Positions 36,555 to 49,700 of a stretch of DNA of 64,000 nucleotides are shown here, in pieces. The stretch lies in contig NW_019091357.1 of NCBI RefSeq assembly GCF_001949145.1, forward strand, positions 496,046 to 560,045, given 5' to 3'. The notes beneath the pieces were generated by a model. The model worked only from the letters and a program-made list of their open reading frames with translations, searched no databases and was not told the DNA's origin. The position numbers and the translations under genes were made by a program. The stretch is from Acanthaster planci (lineage: Eukaryota > Echinodermata > Asteroidea > Valvatida > Acanthasteridae). Each line of letters begins with the position of its first letter. Within the stretch, counting starts at the first letter, position 1.

Positions 36555-39206
36555 ACAGTCGGATGTTTCTACTCGGGAGCTATTCAACGGCTGACACAGA
36601 ACTTTCTACGACTAAATTTGGGAACAAAGATTTTGTCACCAGGAAAGAAGATTTTTTATGCAGCAAATTAGGTCTTTCCTTCCATTCCTGTTTACAATCG
36701 AAAGGCTACAATTACACGTCATGTGTGAAACATTTTATCTCGTATGAATGATAACTGTGCAATATTTTTGCATTTATCCCGTCCAGGATAAATAAAAAAT
36801 GAAAGAATGGTTTTCTAGGTTGCGTACCTCCACTGTTTGCATTAACCCGCCGAACAAAATTTGAAATCAAACTTTATGTCGCATTGTACGGTGTCTGTAA
36901 ACTCTCGCGTGATCATTTCGACATTGATTAATGCCTTCATGAATGAGCATTTGTTGCCATTTGTACAAATTCCTTTAAAATTCATGTTGACAGCAATAAA
37001 AAAACTGATATTTTTGAAAGGATGGTTTTCGGTTGTGTCTGAAGCACTCACAAATATTTCAGATTGGAAGTTACCACAATGCAACATCTTTTCACAAATA
37101 ACCCATTTTCCTCGCTATAATTTTGTTTCGATTGTACTTTATTAAACACTTCATTTTGGCGTAACCCTTTGACTTGTTTGCCTTTCATGCCGAACAGTCA
37201 CAACTCACAAGCCACGTTTACAAACGTATCAATAATTCATTTTCAGTAACTACACACCCAATACGAGACATATACAAAAATTATAATCATTAACACCCAG
37301 TTATGTGAACTGTGAAAGTCTGTAGAAACATAACTATGCTTTTTATGATTTTTTTTCATCTTTATTAGAGGAGAGGCTATGTATTCTTGACGTAGGATCA
37401 AACTTGCTAATATTTGGGCCGAACACACAAAATTTAATTTTACTTCTGATTTAATAAATAGAGTTTCAAGCGAATGTGTTGAATGTATTTATAGCACCTT
37501 TTCAGAAGACTGTATGTTTTGTTTTTCTGTGTTAAAAATCTGAAAATGTCAAATTCAAATTTCCTTCATACAGTATTTTGCAATCCTAAATGAAACGAGG
37601 ACATACGCGAATTCTAGTCAAGTGTTGTGCGTTGGAATCTGTCTTATACATCGATCTCCACTAACTCTATAACATTGTTCATTATTGAATACAGGTTGAC
37701 TAAACTTCTTGATTAGTCTGTGACACTTGTGCATCTTGGTTTCGAAATAGGCCTACCCAATATTTAGCTGTTGCAATATGTTTACATTATTTAATGCATG
37801 CTGCATCATTCTTTTCGTTTTGCGCGAAAAAAACGGGAAGTCTAAACAAAATAGAATAGCAGTAAGTGGTTGTACGTCAATTGCTACGTGCAGAAGCACC
37901 CCCTCAACGTTGAAATGAGGAAGAGCGCATTATGTTCTGTTTACCCATGAAGCTTATGATCAGTTCCAACATAGTTTGGTCAGTACTTCTTGTGAATTCT
38001 AACAGTTTCTTTCTTGTCCAATAATGCGAAATATTACCCGAAAAGCTCGTCTTTGTCAGTGGTCAAACTAAAAGGACAAAGACAGCAAATTTATTTCACA
38101 GTCAGGAAACTGTGGAAAGGTGATGCAAAATTGAACATGCAACAGATTTTCGTAGACGTTTAGGTCCGACATCGACAAGAATTAAATAAAGAGTGAATGG
38201 CAACTACCCCTATATGTGCCGTATCATACATGTATTAACGATGAGGAAGTTGAAACGAAATCTTTACAGAAGCTAGGTCTAAAGCGTACGTGTTTGCGCG
38301 GAGTTTACATAGACTTTTTCCAGGTCTACATAAAGACCTAAAGGTCTACAAGTAGATTACAAACACAACACTTTGCATGCATTACCATCGCAACACACCA
38401 TAGGTCCAGCACGATCGGACATCACAGCAGAAAAAGGTCAATTGAAGATAAGCTAGTCAAGCATACAGCGTTGCATGTGGTTAAAGCATGCCCGTAGGAA
38501 TAGGCCTATAAGCGATCACCGAGTCCAAGGCGGTCCACACGGGGTGGTATTGTTTGCATTTAGTCACGTGGGTGAAAAAGGTCAATACCAACGTGACAAA
38601 TGACCCCAATTAGTACGGCGAGAACGAATACTTGGTGACCTTCCGTCGCAGAGAGGATCGAATCAGGATCGAGATTCAGTGTAAAAGCGGCCTGGTTTAT
38701 TTGTGGTTAGTATAATACCCAGCCCTTAGTTTTATTATCTTAGTGGATGGCGATCCCCCTTGGCAGGATCTGGTCTAAGCGCGGTCGTAGACATGGCTAT
38801 ACCACGGAGGAAAGAATACGAAGCAATTGATATACTGCATAAATCTCTCATGTAACCCATTCATCTCAACACACGTACTGTCACGCGTTACTAATTGTGC
38901 AAGGAGTAGTCTGTAGAGTAGGAATGTAATTTTCGACAATAGACAAGGGTTCATCGTCACGCCCACATTAGTCCACTTTCTTCATTTACTGCGGAATACT
39001 TTGGTGTAAGTCTTTTTTCATTTTTATCTCAGTTTTATTATTATCTGTTGATAACTCTTTGCTATAAGCAATGTAAATTAAGCAGCATTCCCAGAATATA
39101 TTGTTCCAAATACCATTATTGCACACCAAAATCGTTTCTGACAGTTATATGTTCCTTTTAACAGGTAGTGTCAGCTTACTCAAGGCAGCAACATTCTACA
39201 GGAACC
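36555..39206 (+). repeat. Intergenic flank between sulfotransferase genes 2 and 3
   Basis: 36555-37170 carries the 3' block seen after gene 1 (for example ACACTTCATTTTGGCGTAACC near 37145, close to the text near 22700). 37860-37935 carries the 5' block (GCAGAAGCACCCCCTCAACG). 38955-39000 has CGTCACGCCCAC...TAGTCCA, also present before gene 1 near 23705, which may be the promoter or non-coding first exon. In between, about 37940-38950, I recognise nothing. Confidence 0.45.
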
Positions 39207-42032
39207 ATGGAAAAATATGTCACCTTTGAGGAATGTACGTAGGCCTACAAATTCTACAGCCTTAATTTTACGATTTGTAGGCTGATCGTTTTTCTTGTTT
39301 CATTTATGGGTACCAGGTGCGCGGCTGCTTTTCTGCCCCAACGAAAACCTAGACAATACTTTGTTATTCAAAAGCCTGGCCGGCATGATATCCCTACTCA
39401 CAACCACGTCGAAGAAATTTCATGCAGAGTAAAACTAGATACTTGGCTCGTAAATTGAAATATGGTCTACCTCAACAACTTGATACACAGATCAGCAACT
39501 ATGGCAGAAATCAAATCTCATGAACCTGCCCGACGAAGAGTTCGAAGGAATCAAGCTGTATCAAAGTATGGCCAAGAACGTGGAAGGTCTCAAGACATGG
39601 ACAGTTAGAGAGGATGATATCTGGGTCGTGACATTCATGAAAACAGGTGAGAAAGACAATCAGACGGGGAGAAGCTGGACAAGCTCAACTTGATGGTTTC
39701 GGTTTACACTACAAAGAGCACGCTTCTTTCATTGTCTTCTTTACTTGAAGATATCAGCAAACTAATGTGACAGCGACACTTTCGAGTACTATGGGATCTT
39801 GACACTTAAGTCTTGGAGCACAATTTTCCTATTCTGGCTAATGTTTCGCACTGTTTGTAGAATTTATGTTGTTTTTTAATCATATATAGGCACAACTTGG
39901 GTCCAAGAGATTGTGTCCTGCATAATGCATGACGGCGACTTGGACACTGTCAACAACAAACACACAACATTCCGGGTGCTGTTCATTGAGCATGATTTTT
40001 CGGAACAATTACGTCTACTGAAAAAGGTTGGTATGCTTTGAGTATTCTTATAATTCTCTTTAAAGATGAAACTAGGGGCTGACATAAAAGGGTACCGTAG
40101 CTCAGAAGACTCAGGAAACTGACATGTAGCTGAAATTGATTGAAAATTGGTTAATTAAGTTTTATAGGGAGAGCTCCAGAATCCTTCCTCCAAACTTTGA
40201 CGGAACCAGGTGACGTAGGACTGCAAACCCGTACATCCCATCCTGTTGGGGTTTCAAAATCTGCAATGGCAGGCAACCAGGACAAGGAAGTGCAGTTGTG
40301 AGAAGCAGATTTCCAAACTCCCCAATAATTCACGTCCTTGTATTAAGACAAAAACACAGGATTTACTGTTCAGTCACTGCACCAAATGTCTTTCTTGAAA
40401 GTTGCCTCAATCGTTACTTGCAGCTCCCAGATTCTCTCCAAATTGCGGGGGAGACACCTTCACCGCGGCTTCTCAAAAGTCATCTGCCTGGTCAGCTCCT
40501 TCCTCCTCAGATATGGGAGAAGAAACCCAAGATTGTTTACGTCTTGAGGAACCCAAAGGATGTTTCAGTGTCTTTTTTCCACTTTTCCAAATTGTGCCGA
40601 AATGATCCCAAGGTACTCAACAAGACGTTTGATGAGTTCTTCCAAGAAATGCTAAAAGGAACAAGTAGGTGCTTTCTATTCTTTTGGCAAGGCGCGTGCC
40701 ACTTCCGTTGCCCGCAGACTGTGAACAGCGAAATAATTATGGTATATCAAACCTTTTTGGGGGGGGACTATTATTTTTTTAAAACCAATTCTTAATGTGA
40801 TCGGTTTGAAATTGCAAAGAAGATGGATTACCATGGTGTTTTTTGGGTGACTGGGTGGGTTCATCCCATTTCCCAAAGTTAAACAGTGAGAGCAGGGAGA
40901 CTTCCCCATTGCCAGGGCTACTGGTCCGAGTACGGCACAATGGATGATAGATCGATGCACTGATCTTCCAAGGAATCTTATGCTTAACGGTATCTTTTCT
41001 GTTTCAATCCAAGATCACTATGGGCCGTGGTGGGATCATTACCTGTACTTTTGGAATCGAAGACATGACGAGAATATTCTTGTGCTGCGATTTGAAGACA
41101 TTAAACGGGTAGGTATCAATAAGAATTGGTTAAATAAAAAACGACTTACGATTTATTCGAACCAATAACAACACCGGTGTTGGCTTGTGTATTAACACCA
41201 CATCACCCTAGGTTACTAGCACAGATGGTAGTCATTTTGAAATACGTCACTTATAAGTTCTTCATTTGATTCAAGGACCTACGAGGTACTGTTGAGACAG
41301 TTTGTCGATTTCTGGGCAAGAAACTGTCTGATGAGACTATCAATATTATTACGGAGCACTGCACTTTCAGTAACATGAAGAGAAACAAGATGGCTCAACT
41401 CGACAGCCTGTTTGACAAGAAAGACTTGCCTGAAGGAAGCTCTTTCATGAGGAAAGGTTGGTTATGAGCAGGAAAAGGTTATAAACTTGGCAAAGGGGAC
41501 CTGCTGGTAATACCGGCTAAAGCTGTATTGACATCTCTATAACAACTAGTGTTTAAGATATATGAAAGGGTTGCGTAGCACCTTGTTTAAGATATGCTGG
41601 ACGAGGCTGTTGTAAAACTATTGGCAGTAGCGGTGCTAATGCAAGTAATTGGTAACAACGGCTTAACGTATTTCTCATTAACGTGTGCGTTGCTATTAGC
41701 CGTAGCCATACCCTTTGGAAGACGCACAGCTCGGTCCAATTATCAAGGAATGACCCAAGATCAACGACCATTTTCCCTCTACAACCCTCCACTTGACACA
41801 AGTCTCCTGGGGATGAAAAATAATTAAAAATTAAAGCTTGCTGGAAAGCAACAGTAAAAATAAGTGACCTGCTATACGGACACTGGTGTAGGTTGCATTT
41901 ATATTTGTTTGGGTCATTTTAGGAAAGGTCGGGGACTGGAAATCCCACTTCACGGTTGCGCAGAATGAAGCAATGGACGCCCTCATTCAAGACAAGTTGC
42001 ATGGGACAGGGCTGAAATTTGACTATGAATAA
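39207..42032 (+). CDS. Cytosolic sulfotransferase, array gene 3
   Basis: Same family as genes 1 and 2. Exons: 39207-39234, 39491-39646, 39890-40026, 40424-40664, 41014-41108, 41276-41456, 41923-42032; 948 nt, 315 aa. Begins [20 protein letters not shown]. The PAPS loop is FMKTGTTW (genes 1 and 2 have FVKAGTTW). The catalytic His127 is in [21 protein letters not shown] and [16 protein letters not shown] are present. The end is GLKFDYE where the others have GLTFDFE. Introns 4 and 5 are shorter than or different from those of the other genes. A 5' UTR acceptor (CCTTTTAACAG) lies just upstream. The exon 3 donor is GTTGGT, weaker than in gene 1. No AATAAA in the conserved context was seen downstream, so its 3' end differs. 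Confidence 0.9.
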
Positions 42033-44205
42033 ACATTCAGATGTCTGCACTCGAAAAGCCCTCGACGAGTAACACTGGAATATCGTAGACTTCTCTTAAT
42101 CATGTCATGCCACGTCATGAGACGTGCTTTAGGCAAACAAGTGTACAGATCTCCCACCCAAATTAAAAACTGCAAAGGATGACAAATTAGGTGGTGACTT
42201 TTTCCAGTCCTAGGTACATGATTCCTGTTCTTTTTACATGCGGTCGAAAAGCTACGGATCAATCAATAGAGAACCTGTCCACGTTTTTAGCTTTCAAGTA
42301 GTGTACAATGTTTACTTTTTGGAATGATTAATGGCAAGGCCAGATATTTAAACGGAATAGAACAAAACAGCTTCTTTTATTCTGCATAAAATCAAGAAGT
42401 GAACGGAATTCATGCACTACATATCGTGGGGTTTGTAGGGCTTACCACAATTGATTGAGGAATGTCGAGAAGGGAGATACGTCGTAATGCGATGGAAAAT
42501 CTATGTGATCCATGAGCATTGAGGAAAAATCAGCAAACAATTATTTGGCTATCTACAAACATCACGGTAGTATCGATCAAAAAAAAATTAAACGTGACCA
42601 CCAGCCGAAGGAAACTTGTACTTCCTGAACGTGACTGAGTCGATTAAATTCGTCCACACAAAGTAAACAGGCCTAAATGTTTTGTGGGCTGATTTTTTAA
42701 AAGGTTGTCATTTTAAAATGAAAGATCAACGCAAAAACACAACTTTCAATGAAATCTCTGATGAGAAACGTGACTAGGACATACAGGCCGGCAAGGAAAA
42801 TATTGACACTACTTAGATTGAGAGGAAATCATGCTATCCTAAGACAACAAAAAAAGTACACGCTGAACTTCAGAATGTCTTGGGTCAGACACTGTCACGA
42901 TTGAACTACAGGCCTCTGGCAATATGCAAAAATCGAGGACCTGTTATGATCTGAACTAATCCAAACGAACTCAGGCTTTGGGGGCCTGCAGTACATTATA
43001 ATGCGAAATAGTCCGGTACACCATAGCATAATGAATAAATATTAAAAAATGAAACGGTTCTCAACGTTTGCAAGGTCATTATTTAATTTGAATTCATCAA
43101 TGTGCATGTGCTTACGTTTTATACATACATGTACATGTATTGTAAATGCCACTTTGCATTCTGATCAACCTTAAGTTGAACCAAAAAAAATCAATAATAT
43201 TTTTCGAAACTTCCGCAAAAACACAATCAAATTGCAGAGTTATGCGAAACAAATCAAAGTACTTAATAGGAACCCCAAGAAAGGTTGTCTGACTCTTTTC
43301 TGATTTTGTCAAAATTTTATTCCGCGTGTGTGTTTTCTCAATTTTATTCTTCCCCTGAGTTCCCTAGGCCTCATAGGTAAGATAAACGTCATCAATGTGA
43401 AACATTGACGCTAGTCAGATCATGGTGTACAAGTGCTTAACAAAACCAAGCGCATTGAGGCTTTTACGGGTGCACCGTGAAAATTATGCTGCAAACTGCT
43501 GAGCAGCGATACAAAACCCGACAGCAGCGTCAAATTAACTCCACTAATACCGAATTTCAGTCAAATTTAACCAATGTTTAAGAACAGTTAACCTAAAGTA
43601 AATGTAGTGGAAAATTTGAAGAACGCTGCTGGGGAAGGGAGAAGGCGTTGAGCAAATCCTGTTCAGTATCAGGAATTAATACAACAGCAAAATGATCCTA
43701 TAGGATAAAGACGACAAGACAGAAGATCAAAATACACTGCAGTTATGTACTTTGCAGCCAATACGATAGTGTACGTAGCACGTCGTTCAAACGTGACTAA
43801 CAAATAATAAAGCGTGGGAGTTTAATACAATCAATCCGCGGTACGCCGTTTACATTTGCCAGCTACCGGTAAATGAATGCCCATCGAGAGCAAGTTATCA
43901 TCTAAAACGGTCAACAGAGATGTACTCTTGGCAAACCAGTGAATACCCCACGACAATTTACGAGGGAAATCGAAGATGGGTGGGTGTGCCATTGAGCAAT
44001 ATTACTTACTGTTCATACCAGATCATTCTGATAAAAATGTTGGTCTCACGTACAGAGTTCGTTTCTCCGGTCATAAGCAAGGCGTCCCTGGAATATTATC
44101 CGGAACACACTGGCATAAAAGTGTCATGAAAGTGCTACTTCATCTTATACAGTTAGCAAAGGTAAAAGCATTATGCACGTTAAGATGTAACACTTCATTT
44201 CTTTT
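42033..44205. other. Intergenic region
   Basis: AT-rich sequence between sulfotransferase gene 3 and the GPCR. The array's conserved 3' block is not evident here, so the array boundary probably lies just after 42032. A short ACATACATGTACATGTAT run occurs near 43124. No coding or RNA feature was recognised. Confidence 0.5.
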
Positions 44206-45306
44206 TCACTTAAGAAATGTTATCCTTCTCTGTCTGACTGTAAATGCTCTACGGCATGCTCGTCTGTAACGAAGACTAACGGCGCTGTAGATAATGGGAT
44301 TAACGGCAGAGTTTAGGTATGTCAAAATGCTGAAGGTGTTAGTAACGTACGACCGCTGGAGATTGTCTAACACCTCGTGGCCAGATCCCCTGGAAATAGT
44401 CCTAGCCAAGGCGTAGATTTTACTTGGAGCCATCAAGACGAAGAACAGGACACCGTTGATGACCAACATCCAAGTCACTTGGTTCCTGGTGCGTGTGATT
44501 CGCGCTTCTAACACAGCGTTCTGCTGCCCGATAGGCACAACGCGCAGCTTCAGGGCTCGTATGATACGGACAAACACGACCGAGTTGACTGAGGCAATGA
44601 CAATAAAGGTGATGGTATACACCAACGAATCCCTCTGAGGCATCGTCACCAACTCGTAAGTGCTCATATCCTCAGAATTGTCCTTCAAAGTGTAGACGCG
44701 ATCAGGGACACCGTCAAAGCTAGAGTACTCCGGCCAAACGATACAAGTAAGTACAAAGCCATTATGCCAGGGTCCGACTAGGCTGACCAAAAGAGCCGCC
44801 AATATCCATGTTCCTATGCTCATTTTGACAGCTCGCTTTCGGTTTCCACGAACCCAAGATGCCCGTAAAAGAAAAGGTTTGAAGATTGCAAAATACTTCT
44901 CAAGCGCCACAACGGTCACAAGTATCATAGTCGCTGTGTGGAGAAATTGAACAAAGAAATATAAGGTAACACTCCCTGCAAACCCTACCACACTCATGTC
45001 CAAAATGAGAGGTGAGGCTTGGAAATAAACTATTCTTTGTGTCTCGGTTAGAACCAGGAACATAACATCAGCTACCGCCAGCTGGACAAGGTACAAGTTC
45101 GTCACCGTCCACATGCGAGGCACGCGGGCGACAACGAAGAGGAACGACCCGTTGGTGAGCAACCCAAGGGCGACAATGACTGGCTGAACACACACAATGA
45201 CCACCCTGTCGAAGAAGTTGTAGAATAGCGCACTGAGTACACCCCTCTCAACAGCAGTCAAGTTCAAAGTATTAAAAACATCACAAGTCGATGCTATGCT
45301 CTCCAT
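44206..45306 (-). CDS. Intronless rhodopsin-like (class A) GPCR, peptide-receptor type
   Basis: Orphan seven-transmembrane receptor at the plasma membrane, 366 aa in one exon. Landmarks: N-glycosylation site NLT at 15-17; TM1 Asn52 in LLTNGS; TM2 Asp80 in LAVADVMFL; TM3 ending ALEKYFAIFKP (135-144), so EKY stands where DRY is usual; Cys188 in ECL2; TM6 FFVLMAPSKIY with Pro294; TM7 LNSAVNPIIY (331-340), then basic helix 8 (LRYRRACRRAF). No Cys is found at the start of TM3, so the usual TM3-ECL2 disulfide appears absent. TM2 and TM7 resemble thyrotropin-releasing-hormone and related peptide receptors, but the ligand is unknown. The same EKY occurs in the pseudogene at 14000-15019, so it marks a local family. 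The ATG at 45306 is the first of a long open frame. Confidence 0.85.
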   Translation of the reverse strand: MESIASTCDVFNTLNLTAVERGVLSALFYNFFDRVVIVCVQPVIVALGLLTNGSFLFVVARVPRMWTVTNLYLVQLAVADVMFLVLTETQRIVYFQASPLILDMSVVGFAGSVTLYFFVQFLHTATMILVTVVALEKYFAIFKPFLLRASWVRGNRKRAVKMSIGTWILAALLVSLVGPWHNGFVLTCIVWPEYSSFDGVPDRVYTLKDNSEDMSTYELVTMPQRDSLVYTITFIVIASVNSVVFVRIIRALKLRVVPIGQQNAVLEARITRTRNQVTWMLVINGVLFFVLMAPSKIYALARTISRGSGHEVLDNLQRSYVTNTFSILTYLNSAVNPIIYSAVSLRYRRACRRAFTVRQRRITFLK

Positions 45307-46622
45307 ATTCTGATCTCACTGCTAACGGTATTATTCTTTGCCGTGTGTAAGTCGACAAATGCTTTATTTGAAGGCTTTTGAGAGAAGTTTGTCAAACAGT
45401 AACTTATCCACCGCTTACAGACGTATCCAAATCTCAGAAAAACCATAAGGGCAAATGCTTTGAAATCTTCACATCCAGCCTGAAAAACTCCAAGGATACA
45501 AAACACAGTTGTCAGACATATACACGACACTAAGTTGCTCCCAAGTACCGAATAACGATAAACTTCATCTGTCATGTTCACCAATGAACCTCTTCCTGCG
45601 AACACCGTATCCTCAGTTCAACTCACAGCAGCATTATCTAAAGCGACAGAGAACAACATGCGGCTCCGTGCAGGACTGTGCTTGACGGTGTACCAGCAAC
45701 TGGATTAATTCAATTATAGTCAATGATTTATCTGGCGGTCGTTGGATTGAGGAGACGCTGTGTAAACAGGGATAGCTATTGCCTTAGAAGTTCTGTACTT
45801 TGATCGCGGCTACAGATGATTACAGACCATTCCTTGGCACCAAAAAACAAAAAAAATAAATAAAATAAATAAATAAATAAAAGCGCGTGACGGTCAACAA
45901 TTTCAGACCGTATAAGGTGACTTGTATAGGAGAACTGCATCCTTTTATAGCCGTGGTAAAGGCGCTGGTATCCACTAAAGGTTTCTATAAAATGCTGACG
46001 AACAAAGTTGACGAGTGATCTCACCCATCAACTCACTGATATAAGTGTAACTGCCAAAAGGGCAGATAACATCTTCCAGATTAACATTTAAATGGTACAT
46101 CTGGTCACGTGCTGCATAACACGTATTAAGTTGTAGACGTACCAATCCAAGATACCCCGCACTGACTGGTATTGAAAAAAAGATATGCTTCTTACATTGT
46201 CACTTGCTGATGAAAATTTCTTTTGACCTGTCAACCTGAACCTTTTATTGCATTTGTTTGACATAGATACGTCTTGACCTATACGTCTATAACTAGTGAA
46301 ATAAATGATACTTTTAGGTTGCTTTTTTGGTGGGGATCACCCTGTATCTCACGTGGGTATAAGTATTCAGATATTGAGAAATATTAATAATTTCTTGTTC
46401 ACTTACAATAGACACGTGGTGCTCAAGGCAAGGGCGTGATCCGAGTTGTGCCATTCGTAAACACAGAAGGGTAGGATCCTACTTTAGAGCATTCAGCTAA
46501 TTTCATAAGTAAAAAAAGACAAATTTTGAGGTCCATCAAACAACATTTCAAGACTAAACTAAAATCCCACAAGCCATACATGTACCTTTCAGAAGAACTG
46601 AAAGCAAACAATGCGGGCATTT
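45307..46622. other. Intergenic, 5' of the GPCR
   Basis: Holds an A/T microsatellite (AAATAAATAAATAAATAAA) at about 45846-45882. Otherwise I see no feature. The receptor's promoter presumably lies in the first few hundred bases. Confidence 0.4.
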
Positions 46623-46777
46623 CACAATAGTGCGCCTCCAAGATTTTGCAACGCGTTCACTAATCACAGTGCGCGAAATCTCTCAACCCTTCCCAATGCG
46701 CGTTTGAAAAGGGTCGACAGATTTCGCGCTCTGTGATTGGTTAACGCGTTGCACACTCTCGGAGGCACACTGTTGTG
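46623..46777. repeat. Foldback element with about 65-bp inverted arms
   Basis: The left arm (from CACAATAGTGCGCCTCC at 46623) and the right arm (ending GGAGGCACACTGTTGTG at 46777) are imperfect reverse complements over almost their whole length, with conserved blocks GCAACGCGTT, AATCACAG and GCGCGAAATCT. The loop is short, around CCAATGCGCGTTTGAAAAG. There is no open frame. It is probably a foldback MITE or a degenerate palindromic element; a structured RNA is also possible. Confidence 0.75.
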
Positions 46778-49700
46778 GATCGCACAAAATATATCATCGA
46801 ATCCACCCATTGCAAAGAAACATCCGCCTTCACCTTTCAAAACTTTTACCAGTTAAAGTTCTGACCATCTCAAAAAGTGCGTCAACTCTCCATGATAACA
46901 GCTTGACAAGAGAATTAATACACAGCACCGACCTGAAAGGCACGAGAACTTGTTTGCCCGTCAAATTTAATGCTAGATTATTCAATTAATGCACGGTCAT
47001 CAATCACACTGCTGTACGCGGAAATACAGATAAGAACAGCTTAAAACCAAGACTAATTCAATAACGTGACATATGCATGTTTGGGACAAAAAGCCCGAAT
47101 ACAATTTCCGTTCTCTGACAACAGGAGGCGACAGAGGGAAGTAGACAGTCATTGGAAATGGAATAGTAAACAAAAGGACTAAAAGCCCAAACTGCGGCCT
47201 TTCACCTCTTCTGGCTCACTGTTTAATTCAATTTCTTGCGTTAGATTACAATGTCAAATATCAGACGCAAAACAAGTTTCAATGCATGTCAAGCAAAATT
47301 AAAACACCTGATTTTCGGGTACGTTCTCAATGCCGAAAACGCGACGTGAGCCAACTCTTTCTTACCAAATAATGGAATACAATATTAGACGGGTTTTGCC
47401 TGCATTCTTCTTTTTGGCAGAGTAAATTCAATGTGATTGTTCCGTTGCGAGGAACAATCACATTGATACTGTAACAAGGTTTAAAATTGTCCACATTCTT
47501 AAATGCACCATACACAACAGCAACAGTGAGCATATGTCTATTATTTATTAGCCATGTGGCTCTGAAAATGCTGCGAAAATTCCTAAAATACTTTTCGTGC
47601 TTAGGTCTTAGCTATAGCATTCTGTTGCCAAGATATGAATTCGGCAAAGTATCCAATGAAAACGACAGGAAAAGCACAATGGTGGTCCCTGGGTTTCATC
47701 ATCGTAGACTTCGTCTGTCGAATAAGTGTCTTCAAGATTAATGAGCCGCTGTGGTAGACGGAACACTCGATTGTCAATTAAGGCGCACTTAAGCCCGGGG
47801 AGAATCAAAGAGGGTCTTTTCGTCCGCTTTCATCGACTGATCGTCAAAAGCTACAGTTTGGTAATGTTTATGGGATTAAAAAGTAACTTAGAGAATTGCA
47901 CGGGTTTCCCGGAAGAAAATTCATCATGTCCATGTGCTATGTTGACAAAGTGTTTGTTCCTTGCATCGAGCTAACGTTTTAAGAGAAACATAATACAATA
48001 CAGTGAACAAGACAAAGATATCAGAATTGTTCCTACCTATTCAACCTCATGTACGCTCATGTACAGTGGATCATCAAGTACAAAAATTCCCAATAGTTGT
48101 TTTACAACATCAGTACAACATTAGCTGGAATGTCTGTTAAACTGTAAACATGGAGTCAGATGCACTTTTGAGTATCGAACGGCACCTATTGAGGGGCACT
48201 ATCGATAGTCACATGGAAATGATTAACATGAGTGTTTTACACATCATGATTAACACAAAGAGTTGGCTGTTGTAAAATAATCGATGAAGACACGTACCCA
48301 TGATTAATAGTTTACTTCAAATATTAACGTACTGATGTATTGCGGTTTTCAACGGCGTTATGTGCAATAATAATGGATGGGTGTGGCTTTTTAATTTTAT
48401 CAATTTGTTTGTTGGCATGATTAACCATTCTTATTTTGCCGCAAACTGAACCCAAAGCACCCGTATGCTCAGGAGGGCGCAGTTTGTATATTTTGGTTTG
48501 ACAGTCACAGTGAGCGAGATCGGTGAAATGAGACATAAACAGCGCCCTCAATCGACTTTTTTGCAAACTTACACAAAAAGTTACCCCATGTTACGGTAGT
48601 TTATTTCTACAATTTTTATATGATTTTGCCAGTTTAATTTTTTCTCTTCTTTGGTAATTCTTTGTTTATAGAAATAAGCAAGCAGTCAACCCTTTCTCAG
48701 AAGTGATTTCAATGACTAATCAATTCCAAGTTCACAATTTGCGCAAAAAGCGCAAACCCTAGAATGCCATTCAAAGTTACCAATTATCTTCAGCAAGATC
48801 TGCACGCCATCCACTATCTAGACACGAACCAGTTTGAGCCCGATCGAATTTGCAATAATTGTAACAGTTTTAACGTATCTATCTAGAACACTAGGTAATG
48901 TTTGATAACCCTAGCTGCTTCAAAGGGAATCCAACTATATGTGGCATATATACCGGTACGTGACACTGTTTGGTCTGCGACTTTCCAAGATATTGCTTGT
49001 TTTCTATATATCATTGAATCTTTTTAAAGAGCAAAATCCTTTCTATTTACAATAAAACATATATACTTTTAAGGAATTTTCTGCGACTTGTGAACAAATC
49101 TTTGCAAAGTTTGTCAACAAAGATTTCCCGATGTGGAATAGGAGGTTGAAATATCTGTCATCCAATATTCAGCGAGCGTTGAGAAGAGGGAGATATTTTC
49201 TGGAAAATAAAAACACCGAACTAGAATTAACCATTAAGTTCTTTAACCCATTTTAAAGGATGGTTAGATTTAAAAACAAAAAAGACCAAAACCTAGACCG
49301 TACAAACGGAGTTTTTTCCTGTATCAAACTAGAGGCGTGTGTGTTAATAACTGTAATTTTTGATAATGGTATCGTCTAGCCCATGCTTTTCTTTCCTGTC
49401 ACACAAAAGAGAAAACCATTGCAGGTGTATGTCCGGATTAAAATATAGAACATCGCACAACTAGTTGATATAAAAATGACCAAATTCCGAGTATGCGGAT
49501 GCTACATGGACTTAATTTTGTATTAATCGCATTGAATATAGCCAACAAAATTAAACATTTTAATGGATGTATTTGACAACATGACTCCCTTCCTGCTTGA
49601 AGTCTAACCTGCAAGATATTTTACTGGCCCAAAAACTGTCCAGCGAAGAGGATCTTCTCGAACACGACTTTAGCTAACTACAAGTACGTCATCAAAGGCG

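Noticed and set aside
45294-45605. Open frame upstream of the GPCR on the minus strand as an extra N-terminal part
   Set aside because: It is in a different frame, shows no signal peptide or domain, and the receptor already has a complete N-terminus.
48474-48551. Inverted GAGGGCGC / GCGCCCTC pair
   Set aside because: Only eight bases pair and the interior does not; too short to call an element.
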